This document shows positions 34,832-43,991 of a stretch of DNA of 64,000 nt, piece after piece. Source of the stretch: Dactylosporangium sp. AC04546. GTDB taxonomy: Bacteria; Actinomycetota; Actinomycetes; Mycobacteriales; Micromonosporaceae. The position numbers and the translations under genes were made by a program. Position 1 is the first letter of the stretch, and each line of letters begins with the position of its first letter. The notes under the pieces were generated by a model. It saw only the letters and a list, made by a program, of their open reading frames with translations. It was not told the origin of the DNA and did no database searches. The stretch covers positions 1-64,000 of the forward strand of contig NZ_JAHYSG010000051.1 in assembly GCF_022095675.1 (NCBI RefSeq), given 5' to 3'.

Positions 34832-36130
34832 CTAGGCGGCTGCGGGCTCCGGGGTGCGCTCCTCCTCGACGACCTCGGGCAGGTCCGCGCCGAGGAGGTC
34901 GTAGCCCGACTCTCGGTGCACGCTGTCGATGCCCTCCCGCTCGACCTCGGCCGGGACGCGCAGGCCGACGACGACGTCGAAGAGCTTCGCGATGACCCAC
35001 GTGAGGACGAAGGAGTAGGCGAGGACGGCGACGACCGCGATGGCCTGGTCGGCGAGGAGGCCGAGGCCGCCGCCGAAGAAGAGACCGTCGCGACCGTTCG
35101 GGGCGTCGGCGGTGGCGAGGAAGCCGATGAGCAGCGTACCGATGACGCCGCCGACGAGGTGCACGCCGACCACGTCGAGCGAGTCGTCATAGCCGAACTT
35201 GTACTTGAGGTTGACGGCGAAGGCGCAGGCCGCGCCGGCGATGACGCCGATGATGAGCGCGCCGAGCGGATTGACCGCGCCGCAGGCCGGGGTGATGGCG
35301 ACCAGACCGGCGACGATGCCGGAGGATTTGCCGAGCGAGGTCATGGCGCCGCCCTTGAGCCGCTCGAAGGCGATCCAGGCGAGGCCGGCGGCCGCGCCGG
35401 CGGCGACAGTGTTCAGCACGACGACGGCGGCGGCGTTGCCGGACGACAGCGCGGAGCCGCCGTTGAAGCCGAGCCAGCCGAACCAGAGCAGGCCGGCGCC
35501 GAGCGCGGTCAGCGGCAGGTTGTGCGGCTTGTGCGGGGTGTTCGGCCAGCCGGTGCGCTTGCCGAGGACGAGCACCACGGCGAGGGCGGCGATGCCGGCG
35601 TTGATGTGCACGGCGGTGCCGCCGGCGTAGTCGATGGCCTGGATCTTGTTGGCGATCCAGCCGCCGGTGACGGTGTCGCTGGAGAACGCGAAGACCCAGT
35701 GCGCGACCGGCAGGTACACCAGGGTCGCCCAGACGGCGGTGAAGGCCAGCCAGACGCCGAACTTCATCCGGTCGGCGACGCCCCCGGCGATCAGCGCGGT
35801 GGTCAGCGCGGCGAAGAGCATCTGGAAGACGGCGAACAGCGCCGGCGGGATCGTGGCGGCCTCGTCGCCCTTGAGCAGCCCGCCGAGGCCGAAGTTGCCG
35901 GTGTCGAGGCCGAGGATGCCGCCACCGCCGATGGAGTCGCCGAAGGCGAACTGGTAGCCGTAGACGACCCAGATGCAACAGACCACGGCCACGGCCCCGA
36001 AGGTCATCATGACCATGTTGACGACTCGCTTGGCGCCGACCATGCCGCCGTAGAAGAGGGCGAGTCCGGGGACCATCAGCAAGACGAGCGCGGTGCTCGC
36101 GAGCAACCAGGCGGTACTACCAGTGTCCAC
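34832..36130 (-). CDS. amtB: ammonium transporter AmtB
   Basis: A 432-residue membrane channel with eleven helices. Family marks are ALVLLMVPGLALFYGGMVGA, the pore twin histidines in AVHINAGIAA and VGVHLVGGVIG, and FNGGSALSSGNAAA. The C-terminal cytoplasmic tail (about 45 residues, EREGIDSVHRESGYDL) is the usual PII-docking region. The GTG at 36130 is chosen because AAGGAG lies 8 bases upstream; a frame from 36187 would add an untypical leader. It lies 145 bases downstream of the amine-metabolism operon on the same strand, so it may import ammonium or methylammonium for it. Confidence 0.9.
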   Translation of the reverse strand: MDTGSTAWLLASTALVLLMVPGLALFYGGMVGAKRVVNMVMMTFGAVAVVCCIWVVYGYQFAFGDSIGGGGILGLDTGNFGLGGLLKGDEAATIPPALFAVFQMLFAALTTALIAGGVADRMKFGVWLAFTAVWATLVYLPVAHWVFAFSSDTVTGGWIANKIQAIDYAGGTAVHINAGIAALAVVLVLGKRTGWPNTPHKPHNLPLTALGAGLLWFGWLGFNGGSALSSGNAAAVVVLNTVAAGAAAGLAWIAFERLKGGAMTSLGKSSGIVAGLVAITPACGAVNPLGALIIGVIAGAACAFAVNLKYKFGYDDSLDVVGVHLVGGVIGTLLIGFLATADAPNGRDGLFFGGGLGLLADQAIAVVAVLAYSFVLTWVIAKLFDVVVGLRVPAEVEREGIDSVHRESGYDLLGADLPEVVEEERTPEPAAA

Positions 36131-36275
36131 TGTAGAGGCTCCTTGAGTATCATCGCATGAACCGCTGTCACCCAGCAGTGCACTCAAGCCTCGTTTCGGC
36201 CGGTGACCCGCTAGATTGCTGATCGATTTCCCGCGGTGTCGGACTGCGAAAATCGCTCCCGCGTGCGTGGGCCGG

Positions 36276-36896
36276 TCAGCCGTCGCGGTCCTGGTCCCGG
36301 TAGCCGGTGATCGACAGGAACCGGATCGGCAGCTCGACCAGCTGCGACGGCCCGTGCGGCCCCGCCCCGTCGAACTGCAGCGCGTCCCCCGGCCGCATCG
36401 TGTACCGGGTGTCGCCGTAGCCGTACACCATCACGCCCTCCAGCATGTAGAGGAACTCGGTGCCCGGGTGCTGGAAGAGCGGGAAGACCTCGCTGGAGTC
36501 GGTGAGCGTGACGAGCACCGGCTCCATCCGCTTGTGGACCCCGCGCAGGCCGCCGAGCAGCAGGTAGTGGTGCCCGACCCGGGTCCCGCGCCGGACGATC
36601 TCGGCCCCGCTGCCGGCCGGGGTGAAGACCGCCTCCAGCTCGGTGTCGACGCCCCGGAAGAGTGCGGTCACCGGGATCCCCAGGCCGCCGGCGAGCCGGC
36701 CGAGGGTCGTCAGGCTGCACGAGGTCTGCGCATTCTCGATCTTCGACAGCATCGCCTTGGAGAGCCCGATCTTGCCGGCGAGCTGGGCGATCGACAGTCC
36801 GGCCGCCTGCCGGTACTCGCGGACCCGGAGCGCGATCGTCTGCTCCAGCGCCCCCTCGGCGAAGGCTGCCGGATCCGCGTCGTCCGTATCGCGCAT
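36276..36896 (-). CDS. XRE-family regulator with C-terminal cupin
   Basis: A 206-residue regulator: HTH_3 domain (AAGLSIAQLAGKIGLSKAML then SKIENAQTSCSLTTLGRLA) and a C-terminal cupin sensing domain (FQHPGTEFLYMLEGVMVYGY, MRPGDALQFDGAGPHG). PuuR-like proteins of this build regulate polyamine and amine catabolism. ATG 36896 is preferred over a GTG at 36923. It follows the oxidase gene by four bases, so it is the last gene of the glnT-glx operon and probably its regulator. Confidence 0.87.
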   Translation of the reverse strand: MRDTDDADPAAFAEGALEQTIALRVREYRQAAGLSIAQLAGKIGLSKAMLSKIENAQTSCSLTTLGRLAGGLGIPVTALFRGVDTELEAVFTPAGSGAEIVRRGTRVGHHYLLLGGLRGVHKRMEPVLVTLTDSSEVFPLFQHPGTEFLYMLEGVMVYGYGDTRYTMRPGDALQFDGAGPHGPSQLVELPIRFLSITGYRDQDRDG

Positions 36897-36900
36897 GTGA

Positions 36901-38025
36901 TCAGGATAGTGACGCCGGCACACCGTGCGCGGCCAGCGTGAACCTGGGGTCGAACGGCGTCTTCCCCATCGCCAGATCCGCCGCGATCTCCCCGATCAGC
37001 GGCGCGAACTTGGCCCCGTGCCCCGAACACGGCGAGCACACGACCACATCACCCGCCCGATCCAGCACGAAGTCCTCGTTCGCCGTCTTGGTGTAGAGGC
37101 AGCTGGCCTCCGCGAACGGCTCCGGTACGAGCCCCGGCAACCGGCGCCGTACGTAGTCGGTCACCCGCGCGCGACTGGCCGGCGAGACCACGCCGTCGCG
37201 CGAGTCCCCGGTGGTCACCGACCCTTCCGCGTGCTCGGCCACCTTGATCGCCCCGCCCGGCCCGCCGTCCCGCCCGCCCGGCAACCCGTAACTGGCCGTG
37301 TCGTCGCCCTTGTAGACGAAGATCGGCCACTCCGTGTTCGGGTCCCGCCGGGGGAAGTGGAAGGCCTGCTGCTGCGTCACGGTCAGCTCGGGCAGGGGCG
37401 TCAGCCCGCCGAGCACGTCGGACATCCAGGCCCCGGCCGCCACGACCACCCGCCCGGCGACCTGGCTGCCGCCCGTGGCCAGGTGCAGCCGCACACCACC
37501 GCCCGCCAGCGGCTCGATCCGCCGCACCGGCGTGCTCGCGGACGCCGGCACCCCGGCCCGCGCGGCCTCCGACAGCATCGAACGCACCGCCAGATCGGCG
37601 TCGACGACACCCGCCTCCGGGTGGTACGTGACCGGCCCGTCGAACGCGAACCCGGGCCAGCGCCGTGACGCCTCCGACGCGGGCATCAGCTCGTGCGGCA
37701 CACCGGCCTCGGCGAGCCGCGCCGCGATCTGCGCCGGATCACGGCGCCGCCCGAAGTCCAGGCCACCGGTCGTGCGCAGCACGGATGCCCCCGCGGCCAG
37801 CTCCAGTTCCCGCCACAGCTCCCCCGCCAGCCCGGTCATCCGCAGGTACAGCGGATCCGGGTAGGCCCGCCGGTAGATCCGCGCCGAACCGTGCGAGCTG
37901 CCCGCCGGGTGCCCGAACTCCCGCGCCTCGAAGAGCGCTGCCGACACCCCGCGGCGGCCCAACGCCCAGGCCGTCGCCGCCCCCATCAGCCCGGCGCCGA
38001 TCACCGCCACCTCGACCGCGGACAC
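36901..38025 (-). CDS. monomeric sarcosine oxidase/N-methyl amino acid oxidase-like flavoenzyme
   Basis: A 374-residue DAO-family oxidase. The dinucleotide-binding motif VIGAGLMGAATAWALGRRG opens the protein; SSHGSARIYRRAYPDP is typical of SolA/MSOX. The Cys in EASCLYTKTANEDFVLD aligns with the Cys that binds FAD covalently in monomeric sarcosine oxidase, followed by CSGHGAKFAPLIGE. It oxidises N-methyl amino acids to the amino acid, formaldehyde and H2O2. In this operon N-methylglutamate is a likely substrate. GTG start six bases after glxD. Confidence 0.85.
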   Translation of the reverse strand: MSAVEVAVIGAGLMGAATAWALGRRGVSAALFEAREFGHPAGSSHGSARIYRRAYPDPLYLRMTGLAGELWRELELAAGASVLRTTGGLDFGRRRDPAQIAARLAEAGVPHELMPASEASRRWPGFAFDGPVTYHPEAGVVDADLAVRSMLSEAARAGVPASASTPVRRIEPLAGGGVRLHLATGGSQVAGRVVVAAGAWMSDVLGGLTPLPELTVTQQQAFHFPRRDPNTEWPIFVYKGDDTASYGLPGGRDGGPGGAIKVAEHAEGSVTTGDSRDGVVSPASRARVTDYVRRRLPGLVPEPFAEASCLYTKTANEDFVLDRAGDVVVCSPCSGHGAKFAPLIGEIAADLAMGKTPFDPRFTLAAHGVPASLS

Positions 38026-38031
38026 GGCACC

Positions 38032-39354
38032 TCACCGACCTTCCGGGAGGCCGGGGATCCAGTCGGTGCCGGCCAACGGCACCCGGGCCATGGCGGCGGA
38101 CTCGACGGTGAGCGCCACGAGGTCTTCCGGTTCCAGATGGTGTACGTCGGACTTGCCGCACGCACGGGCCAGCATGGTGGTCTCCATGGTCAACGCGCGC
38201 AGGTAGTTGGCGACGCGGCGGCCGCCCTCGACCGGGTCGAGGCGCTCCGTCAGCGCCGGGTCCTGGGTGGCGATGCCGACCGGGCAGCCGCCGGTGTGGC
38301 AGGCGGTGCACGATCCGGCGGCGGTCGCCAGCGACAGGTAGCCGGGGCGGGCGTCGAGCCGGGTGCCGCCGGGGCCGTCGTACTCGGTGTCGTTGCAGCC
38401 CAGCGCGATGAGCGCGCCCACCCCGATCGACACCGCGTCGGCACCGAGGGCGAGGGCCTTGGCGACGTCGGCGCCCGAGCGGATACCGCCGGAGACGATC
38501 AGTTTGACGTCCGGGTTGCCCTCGATGGCGTCGGAGGCCTGACGGACCGCGGCGAGCGTCGGGATGCCGGTGTGCTCGATGAAGACGTCCTGGGTGGCGC
38601 CGGTGCCGCCCTGCATGCCGTCGACGACCACCACGTCGGCGCCGGCCGCGACGGCCAGGCGGACGTCGTGGAAGGTCCGGGTCGCGCCGACCTTGACGTA
38701 GATCGGGACCCGCCAGTCGGTCGCCTCGCGCAGCTCCTCGATCTTGATGCGCAGATCGTCGGGGCCGGTCCAGTCCGGATGACGGCTGGCCGAGCGCTGG
38801 TCGACGCCCTCGGGCAGGGTACGCATGGCGGCGACCCGCTCGCCCACCTTCTGGCCCAGGAGCATCCCCCCGCCGCCGGGCTTCGCGCCCTGCCCGAGGA
38901 CGATCTCGACGGCGTCCGCCGCCCGCAGGTCGTCCGGATTGAATCCGTACCGCGACGGCAGGCACTGGTACACCAGGGTCTTGGAGCTCTTGCGCTCCTC
39001 GGGGGTCATGCCGCCGTCACCGGTGGTGGTGGAGGTACCGACCTCGGAGGCGGCCCGGCCGAGCGCCTCCTTCGCCTGCGCGGAGAGCGAGCCGAAGGAC
39101 ATGCCGGCGATGGTGATCGGAATGTCGAGGACGACGGGCTCCCGGGCATTCCTGGCGCCGAGAACGGTGCGGGTCTCGCAGCGCTCCCGGTAGCCCTCCA
39201 GCGGGTAGCGGGAGGCGCTCGCGGTGAGCAGGAGCAGGTCGTCGAAGCTGGGCACGGCGCGGCGGGCGCCCATCCCGCGGATCGCGTAGCGGCCGAGGCG
39301 GGCCCGCTCCCGGATGTCGGCCTGCACGCCCGGGGAGAAGGTGTGGTTGTCCAA
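38032..39354 (-). CDS. glxD: FMN-binding glutamate synthase-like protein (GlxD/MgsC)
   Basis: A 440-residue protein equal to the central FMN/Fe-S part of glutamate synthase: DIPITIAGMSFGSLSAQAKE, TTTGDGGMTPEER, GQGAKPGGGGMLLGQKV, VVVDGMQGGTGATQ, GGIRSGADVAKALALGAD and the iron-sulfur Cys cluster SCTACHTGGCPVGIATQDP. The start is taken as TTG at 39354, with GGGAGG a few bases upstream and 13 bases after glxC. With GlxB and GlxC it forms a heterotrimeric synthase, as in N-methylglutamate synthase. Confidence 0.88.
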   Translation of the reverse strand: MDNHTFSPGVQADIRERARLGRYAIRGMGARRAVPSFDDLLLLTASASRYPLEGYRERCETRTVLGARNAREPVVLDIPITIAGMSFGSLSAQAKEALGRAASEVGTSTTTGDGGMTPEERKSSKTLVYQCLPSRYGFNPDDLRAADAVEIVLGQGAKPGGGGMLLGQKVGERVAAMRTLPEGVDQRSASRHPDWTGPDDLRIKIEELREATDWRVPIYVKVGATRTFHDVRLAVAAGADVVVVDGMQGGTGATQDVFIEHTGIPTLAAVRQASDAIEGNPDVKLIVSGGIRSGADVAKALALGADAVSIGVGALIALGCNDTEYDGPGGTRLDARPGYLSLATAAGSCTACHTGGCPVGIATQDPALTERLDPVEGGRRVANYLRALTMETTMLARACGKSDVHHLEPEDLVALTVESAAMARVPLAGTDWIPGLPEGR

Positions 39355-39367
39355 CGGGGCCTCCCGG

Positions 39368-40051
39368 TCAGTACGCGTCGTGCGCATGGGTGTCGAAGTG
39401 GTAGAGCTGGCGGGCCGACGCCACGCGGGTGACGTTCTCCGCATCGATGTGGTCGAAGCCGCAGCGGGCGGCCAGTTCGCGCACCCGGGCGACGTCGGTC
39501 TCGGTCAGCTCCTCGACCCGGGCATCGGTGCCGAGGCTGCGGATCTTCCCGGCCACGTAGATGACCGCCTCGTAGAGGGAGTCGCCGAGGTGGGCGCCGG
39601 CGTCGCCGCCGATCAGGACGGTGCCGGCCTGGGCGAGGAAGGCGCAGTACGGCCCGACGTCGCCACCGACGGCGAGGGTGCCGCCCTTGAGCGAGATCGC
39701 GGCACGCAGTGAGGCGTCGCCGTCGACCACGACCGTGCCGCCGTGTGCGCAGGACGCGGCGCTCTGGCTGGCGTCGCCCTTGACGTGCACCAGACCGGAC
39801 ATCAGGTTCTCGCCGGCGCCCCAGCCCGCCGGGCCGTTGACGATCACCGTGGCGCGTTTGCCGAGGCCGCCGGCGTAGTACCCGGCCGCGCCGTCAATCG
39901 TGACGGTGACGTCGGCGTCGAGGCCGACGGCGAGGTTGTGCCGGCCCATCGGGTTCGCCAGCCGGACGCTGGCGCCGTCCGTCAGTTCGCGGAGGGTGCG
40001 GTTCGCTTCCCGTACCGGCGAACGGTCGAGGTCGACGGTCAGCGTGTCCAC
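39368..40051 (-). CDS. glxC: GXGXG-domain protein (GlxC/MgsB)
   Basis: A 227-residue right-handed beta-helix matching the C-terminal GXGXG domain of glutamate synthase: GYYAGGLGKRATVIVNGPAG, HVKGDASQSAASCAHGGTVV, LKGGTLAVGGDVGPYCAFLA and GGDAGAHLGDSLYEAVIYVA. The domain holds the other two parts together structurally. GTG start within the last 13 bases of glxB. Confidence 0.88.
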   Translation of the reverse strand: MDTLTVDLDRSPVREANRTLRELTDGASVRLANPMGRHNLAVGLDADVTVTIDGAAGYYAGGLGKRATVIVNGPAGWGAGENLMSGLVHVKGDASQSAASCAHGGTVVVDGDASLRAAISLKGGTLAVGGDVGPYCAFLAQAGTVLIGGDAGAHLGDSLYEAVIYVAGKIRSLGTDARVEELTETDVARVRELAARCGFDHIDAENVTRVASARQLYHFDTHAHDAY

Positions 40052-40914
40052 GAGTAGACCTCCTCCGGCTGGGGTTCGAAGATGCGGGCGGTTTCGATGC
40101 CGGGCAGCGCGGCGAGCGCGCGGTACTCGGAGGCCATCGCGACCCAGCGGTCGGTCTCGGCGATCAGGGCCGGCTTGCAGGCGACGGCGTCGCGCACCAC
40201 CGCGAAGCTGTCGGCGGTCGAGACGAGCAGGGTGTAGAAGCCGTCGAAGCGCTCGCAGAGCAGCCGCAGCGCCTTCTCCACGTCGTCGCCCCGGCTCAGC
40301 CGGTGGGCGAGGAACCGGGCGCCGACCTCGGAGTCGTTGTCGCTGTCGAAGGTGACGCCGTCGCCGATCAGCTCGCGACGGATCGTGGCGTGGTTGGCGA
40401 ATGAGCCGTTGTGCACGAGGCAGACACCGTCCTCGACGGAGAACGGGTGGCAGCCCTCGGGCGTGACGGCGGACTCGGTCGCCATCCGGGTGTGGGCGAC
40501 GGCCTGGTAGCCGGTGATCGAGTCCAAGCCGAAGCGATCGGCCACGGCCATCGGATGACCGACGCCCTTGAGCACGGCGAGACCCGGGCCGCGACCGGCG
40601 ATCAACGCGTGCGGCAGGGCCGTCCGGACCTGCGAGGCCAGCAGTGCCGTCGGGATCGCGGCGCTGAGGAGCACCACTCCCCCGCGTTCGACCGCCGTCA
40701 CGCCCTTGACGGCCGCCTGTGCCTCCGCGACCGTCGTGCCCAGCAGGGCGACGGTGGCCTGGCCATGCGGGGCGAGGGTGTCGTCGCCGTAGACGGCGAT
40801 GCCGGCCGAGTCGGGGCCGCGCTCCGAGACCTGGTGGAGCATGCCGCGCAGCAGTGCGCCGAGCCGGGGCTGCAGCGTGTCGTCGCGCAGGTGCAGGCCG
40901 ACGATTCCACACAT
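40039..40914 (-). CDS. glxB: class II glutamine amidotransferase (GlxB/MgsA)
   Basis: A 291-residue amidotransferase with the nucleophile Cys2 (MCGIVGLHLRDDTL) after removal of Met1. Other marks are HQVSERGPDSAGIAVYG, AVAHTRMATESAVTPEGCHP, LVHNGSFANHATIRREL and DSDNDSEVGARFLAHRL. It releases ammonia or, in N-methylglutamate synthase, methylamine from the gamma-amide. GGAGGT precedes the ATG. It lies 23 bases after glnT. Confidence 0.9.
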   Translation of the reverse strand: MCGIVGLHLRDDTLQPRLGALLRGMLHQVSERGPDSAGIAVYGDDTLAPHGQATVALLGTTVAEAQAAVKGVTAVERGGVVLLSAAIPTALLASQVRTALPHALIAGRGPGLAVLKGVGHPMAVADRFGLDSITGYQAVAHTRMATESAVTPEGCHPFSVEDGVCLVHNGSFANHATIRRELIGDGVTFDSDNDSEVGARFLAHRLSRGDDVEKALRLLCERFDGFYTLLVSTADSFAVVRDAVACKPALIAETDRWVAMASEYRALAALPGIETARIFEPQPEEVYSWTR

Positions 40915-40937
40915 GTCGGTACCTCCTTCGGTGCGTG

Positions 40938-42266
40938 CTAGACGGCGGTCAGGTACCGGTTGGTCTCCCAGCCGGTAACGGTGTTGTGCCAGCCGAGGAA
41001 CTCGTCGCGCTTGCGGTCGGCGAAGTAGCCGGCGACGCCGGGACCGGCGGCATCGAGGGCGCGCTGTACGACCGGGTCGGCGTGCAGCGCGTCGACGGCG
41101 TGCAGGAGCGTGACCGGCAGCGGGACGGCGCCGGCCGGGTGCTGCCCGGGACCGGACGGGTCGCCGGGATCGACCTTGCGCTCCATGCCGTCGAGGCCGG
41201 CGGTGAGCAGGGCGGCGATGGCCAGGTACGGGTTGGCGGAGCCGTCGCCGCCGCGCACCTCGACGCGGTTGCGGTCGGGGACGCGGATCAGGTGCGTGCG
41301 ATCGTTCCCGCCGTAGCTGGCCCGGTTCGGGGCCCAGGTGGCACCGGAGTTGGTGGAGACGGCGCCACGCCGCTTGTAGGAGTTGACGGTCGGCGCGAGC
41401 ACCGACAGCAGGCCCGGCGCGTGCTCCAGGACCCCGCCGACGAAGTAGTACGCCAGCTCGGAGAGGCCGAGACCGCGCTGGTCGGCGTCGTCCGGAAAGA
41501 GCGGTTCGGCCCCGGACCACAGTGACATGTGCAGGTGCAGGCCGTTGCCGGTGCGGTCGGTGAACGGCTTCGGCATGAAGGTGGCGAGCATGCCGCGCTG
41601 CTCTGCCAGCATCTGGATCAGATAGCGGGCGGTGATCACCCGGTCAGCGGTGGTGAGCGCGTCGGCGAACGTGAAGTTCTGCTCGAACTGGCCGTTCGCG
41701 TCCTCGTGGTCGTTGGCGTAGTTGCCCCAGCCGAGGCCGTTCATGGCGGTGGAGACCGCGGTGAGGTGGTCGTACATGCGGGTCACGCCGCGAGCGTCGT
41801 AGCAGGGCTGGGCGGCCCGGTCGTCGGCGTCGGCGGTGCGCAGACCACCGCTCACGTCCCGGTTGAGCAGGAAGTACTCGATCTCGGCGCCGACGTGCGC
41901 GTCGTAGCCCTTCTCCCGCAGGTCGGCGAGGACGGCCTGGAGGATGACGCGTGGCGCGTACGGCCACGGGCTGCCCTCGACGTGCGGGTCGCAGTGCACC
42001 ATGGCGAGCCCGTCGCGCAGGAACGGCAGCGCGGCGAAGCTGGCCGGGTCGGGAATCGCCATGATGTCGGGGTCGCAGGGCTGCTGTCCGAGCGCGCCCG
42101 CGGCGTAGCCGGCGAAACCGACACCCTCGGTGGCGAGCGCCTCCAGCGCCTCGACCGGCACCAGCTTGGCGCACGGCTTGCCGTCGAGGTCGACGAAGGT
42201 CGCCAGGATGAATCGGGTCTGATGCTGGTCTGTGAGGCCTTTGAGCGCTTCGTACCGGTCCGCCAC
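40938..42266 (-). CDS. glnT: GlnT-type glutamine synthetase / gamma-glutamylmethylamide synthetase-like
   Basis: A 442-residue member of the glutamine synthetase superfamily (type III GlnT/GmaS branch): VGAEIEYFLLNRD carries the metal-binding Glu residues, FEQNFTFADALTTADRV, NGLHLHMSLWSG holds the conserved His, and RVPDRNRVEVRGGDGSANPY the phosphate-binding Arg residues. First gene of the operon; GTG start with GAGGTGG upstream. In the methylamine pathway this enzyme joins methylamine to glutamate with ATP. Ammonia or another small amine is the alternative substrate. Confidence 0.85.
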   Translation of the reverse strand: MADRYEALKGLTDQHQTRFILATFVDLDGKPCAKLVPVEALEALATEGVGFAGYAAGALGQQPCDPDIMAIPDPASFAALPFLRDGLAMVHCDPHVEGSPWPYAPRVILQAVLADLREKGYDAHVGAEIEYFLLNRDVSGGLRTADADDRAAQPCYDARGVTRMYDHLTAVSTAMNGLGWGNYANDHEDANGQFEQNFTFADALTTADRVITARYLIQMLAEQRGMLATFMPKPFTDRTGNGLHLHMSLWSGAEPLFPDDADQRGLGLSELAYYFVGGVLEHAPGLLSVLAPTVNSYKRRGAVSTNSGATWAPNRASYGGNDRTHLIRVPDRNRVEVRGGDGSANPYLAIAALLTAGLDGMERKVDPGDPSGPGQHPAGAVPLPVTLLHAVDALHADPVVQRALDAAGPGVAGYFADRKRDEFLGWHNTVTGWETNRYLTAV

Positions 42267-42394
42267 GGCAACCCACCTCTGTCCACTACGGGGAACCCTA
42301 GTTGAACAGAAGTAGACCCGGCGATTGTTGCCTTGCCGTACAGGTGTTGTGTCACGTCGGTTTCGCCGGCCATCGTGCCTGGTGGCGGCGGTCG

Positions 42395-42429
42395 CCGTGC
42401 CCCGCCCGGAACGCCCGGGCGGGGCACGG
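42395..42429 (-). terminator. 15-bp perfect hairpin terminator
   Basis: CCGTGCCCCGCCCGG and its exact complement flank a 5-base loop (AACGC), beginning 5 bases past the stop of the FG-GAP gene. There is no U-run, which is normal for actinobacterial hairpin terminators. It closes the long ABC/metabolic operon and isolates glnT. Confidence 0.85.
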
Positions 42430-42434
42430 TCGGT

Positions 42435-43970
42435 TCAGCGGGCCGAGACGGTACCCGTGCTGTTGATCATCATGAGCTTGAGCTGGCCGCCGTCCATGTA
42501 CGTCTGCGCGGGCGTCAGGTACCCGTCGCTGGAGGTGGCGGTCGCCCGGTTGAACGTCTCCTGGAAGTGCGGGATGTACCCGGCCTCGCTCCGGAAGTTC
42601 GTCAGCGTCGCGGTCGACTCCGTCCAGTGGTACATGTTGGTCTGCCACTTCGGGAAGTAGTAGCCGGGCACATCCGGCTCGCCGGGATCCCGCGTCGGGG
42701 AGACCAGCCAGTCGTCCACGCCGTCACCGTCGACGTCGGCGATGTCCCAGAGGAACTGGTCCTTGATGGCGTAGCGGTCGGTCGTCGCGCCGGGATCGGA
42801 GATGTGCAGGTACCAGTGCCCGCCGCTGTAGACGTTGTACGCGATCCGGGACGTGCCCGCGGTGCGGACGAACGGATTCGCCGGGTACGACACCCGGTTC
42901 TCGTACTTGTTGCCGTCGCTGTTGTCGTGTGCGTACGAGTAGAACCGGTCGTCGATCGTGTTGCCGCCGAGACTGTAGACCGAGACGTGCCGCTCGATAC
43001 CGCCCCACGGGTCACGGCTCATCGTGCCGGAGAGCCGGTCCAGGTACAGGGAGTAGTTACTGGTGCCGGCGACCAGCACCACCTTGTCGGCGTTGCCGGG
43101 GTCGACCGCGACGACGCCGTAGTTACGCCCGGCGATGTCCGTACGGCCACCGGTCAGGTAGGGCCGGTCGGCGACGAGCTGGCTCGCGCTCAACGCACCG
43201 ACCGCATACTGCACGACCCGTCCCGACGTCCAGAACACGAGCCGCTGCTGCCCTGACACGCTGGTGATGAGCCCGTTGGCGACGTGGGAGTTGGTGATGT
43301 ACTTCGTCCCGGTCGGGTAGGTGTTCAGCTGCGCGTTGGTGTACGCGCCGTCGTACGACGACGTCGACGGGAAGTAGAGCGCCCCGTCCGTGGTGAAGGA
43401 GGTGCCGTTGAAGCCGAAGAACCAGGAGGTGCTGGCATAGTACGGCGACACCGCGATCTTGCTCGTCGTGCCGCCCCACAGCACACCCATCTCGGTCCAC
43501 TGGCGGGTCGGGTAGATCGTGCTGCCGAAGTTCCAGCAGAGGTCGGTGAGCGGGGACAAGGGCGTCTGCCGCACCCCGGTCCGTCCACTGTAGAAGTACA
43601 GCGTCGTGGTCTGCTCCGGGGTGGTGCCACACATGTTGCCGGTCAGCGCGGAAACCACGACGAACACGTCGGGCCATCCGTCGCTGTCGTAGTCGAACCC
43701 GCCGTACGGGCCGTATCCGGTGGTGCTCGCCGTCCACAGCTGCGTGCCGGACTGGTCGACGGCGCGCAGCGTGCCGCCGGTGAGCTCGAATCCGACGGCA
43801 CTGACCGTCGCGCTGCCGGTCACCTTGTTGACCGGCAGCACCGTGCCGCCGGACAGGACGATGACATTGCCTACGGCGGGCGGACTCGCCGCCGCCGGTG
43901 CCGCGCCGGCCAGGCCGGCGGCTGCTGCCACCACAAGACAGGTTGAGAGATGGAAGACGAGTCGGCGCAT
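42435..43970 (-). CDS. secreted FG-GAP/VCBS-type beta-propeller protein
   Basis: A 511-residue protein with a clear signal peptide (LVVAAAAGLAGAAPAAA then SPPAV). Two calcium-binding FG-GAP loops are visible: DYDSDGWPDVFVV near residue 93 and DVDGDGVDDWLVS near residue 418. The region between is rich in Ser, Thr, Tyr and Gly and predicted beta. No catalytic motif is recognised. AAGGAG precedes the ATG and the gene lies 21 bases after the Gfo/Idh gene, so it appears to be the last gene of the transport operon and may bind the extracellular substrate. Confidence 0.75.
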   Translation of the reverse strand: MRRLVFHLSTCLVVAAAAGLAGAAPAAASPPAVGNVIVLSGGTVLPVNKVTGSATVSAVGFELTGGTLRAVDQSGTQLWTASTTGYGPYGGFDYDSDGWPDVFVVVSALTGNMCGTTPEQTTTLYFYSGRTGVRQTPLSPLTDLCWNFGSTIYPTRQWTEMGVLWGGTTSKIAVSPYYASTSWFFGFNGTSFTTDGALYFPSTSSYDGAYTNAQLNTYPTGTKYITNSHVANGLITSVSGQQRLVFWTSGRVVQYAVGALSASQLVADRPYLTGGRTDIAGRNYGVVAVDPGNADKVVLVAGTSNYSLYLDRLSGTMSRDPWGGIERHVSVYSLGGNTIDDRFYSYAHDNSDGNKYENRVSYPANPFVRTAGTSRIAYNVYSGGHWYLHISDPGATTDRYAIKDQFLWDIADVDGDGVDDWLVSPTRDPGEPDVPGYYFPKWQTNMYHWTESTATLTNFRSEAGYIPHFQETFNRATATSSDGYLTPAQTYMDGGQLKLMMINSTGTVSAR

Positions 43971-43991
43971 ACGAACTCCTTGTCTTCTCGG

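Noticed and set aside
34832..36160. Long plus-strand frame opposite amtB
   Set aside because: Its Glu/Asp/Gly-rich translation is the antisense shadow of a GC-rich membrane protein; amtB itself is unmistakable.
37693..39432. 579-codon plus-strand frame opposite the oxidase and glxD genes
   Set aside because: No domain, no ribosome site and full overlap with two well-supported minus-strand genes.
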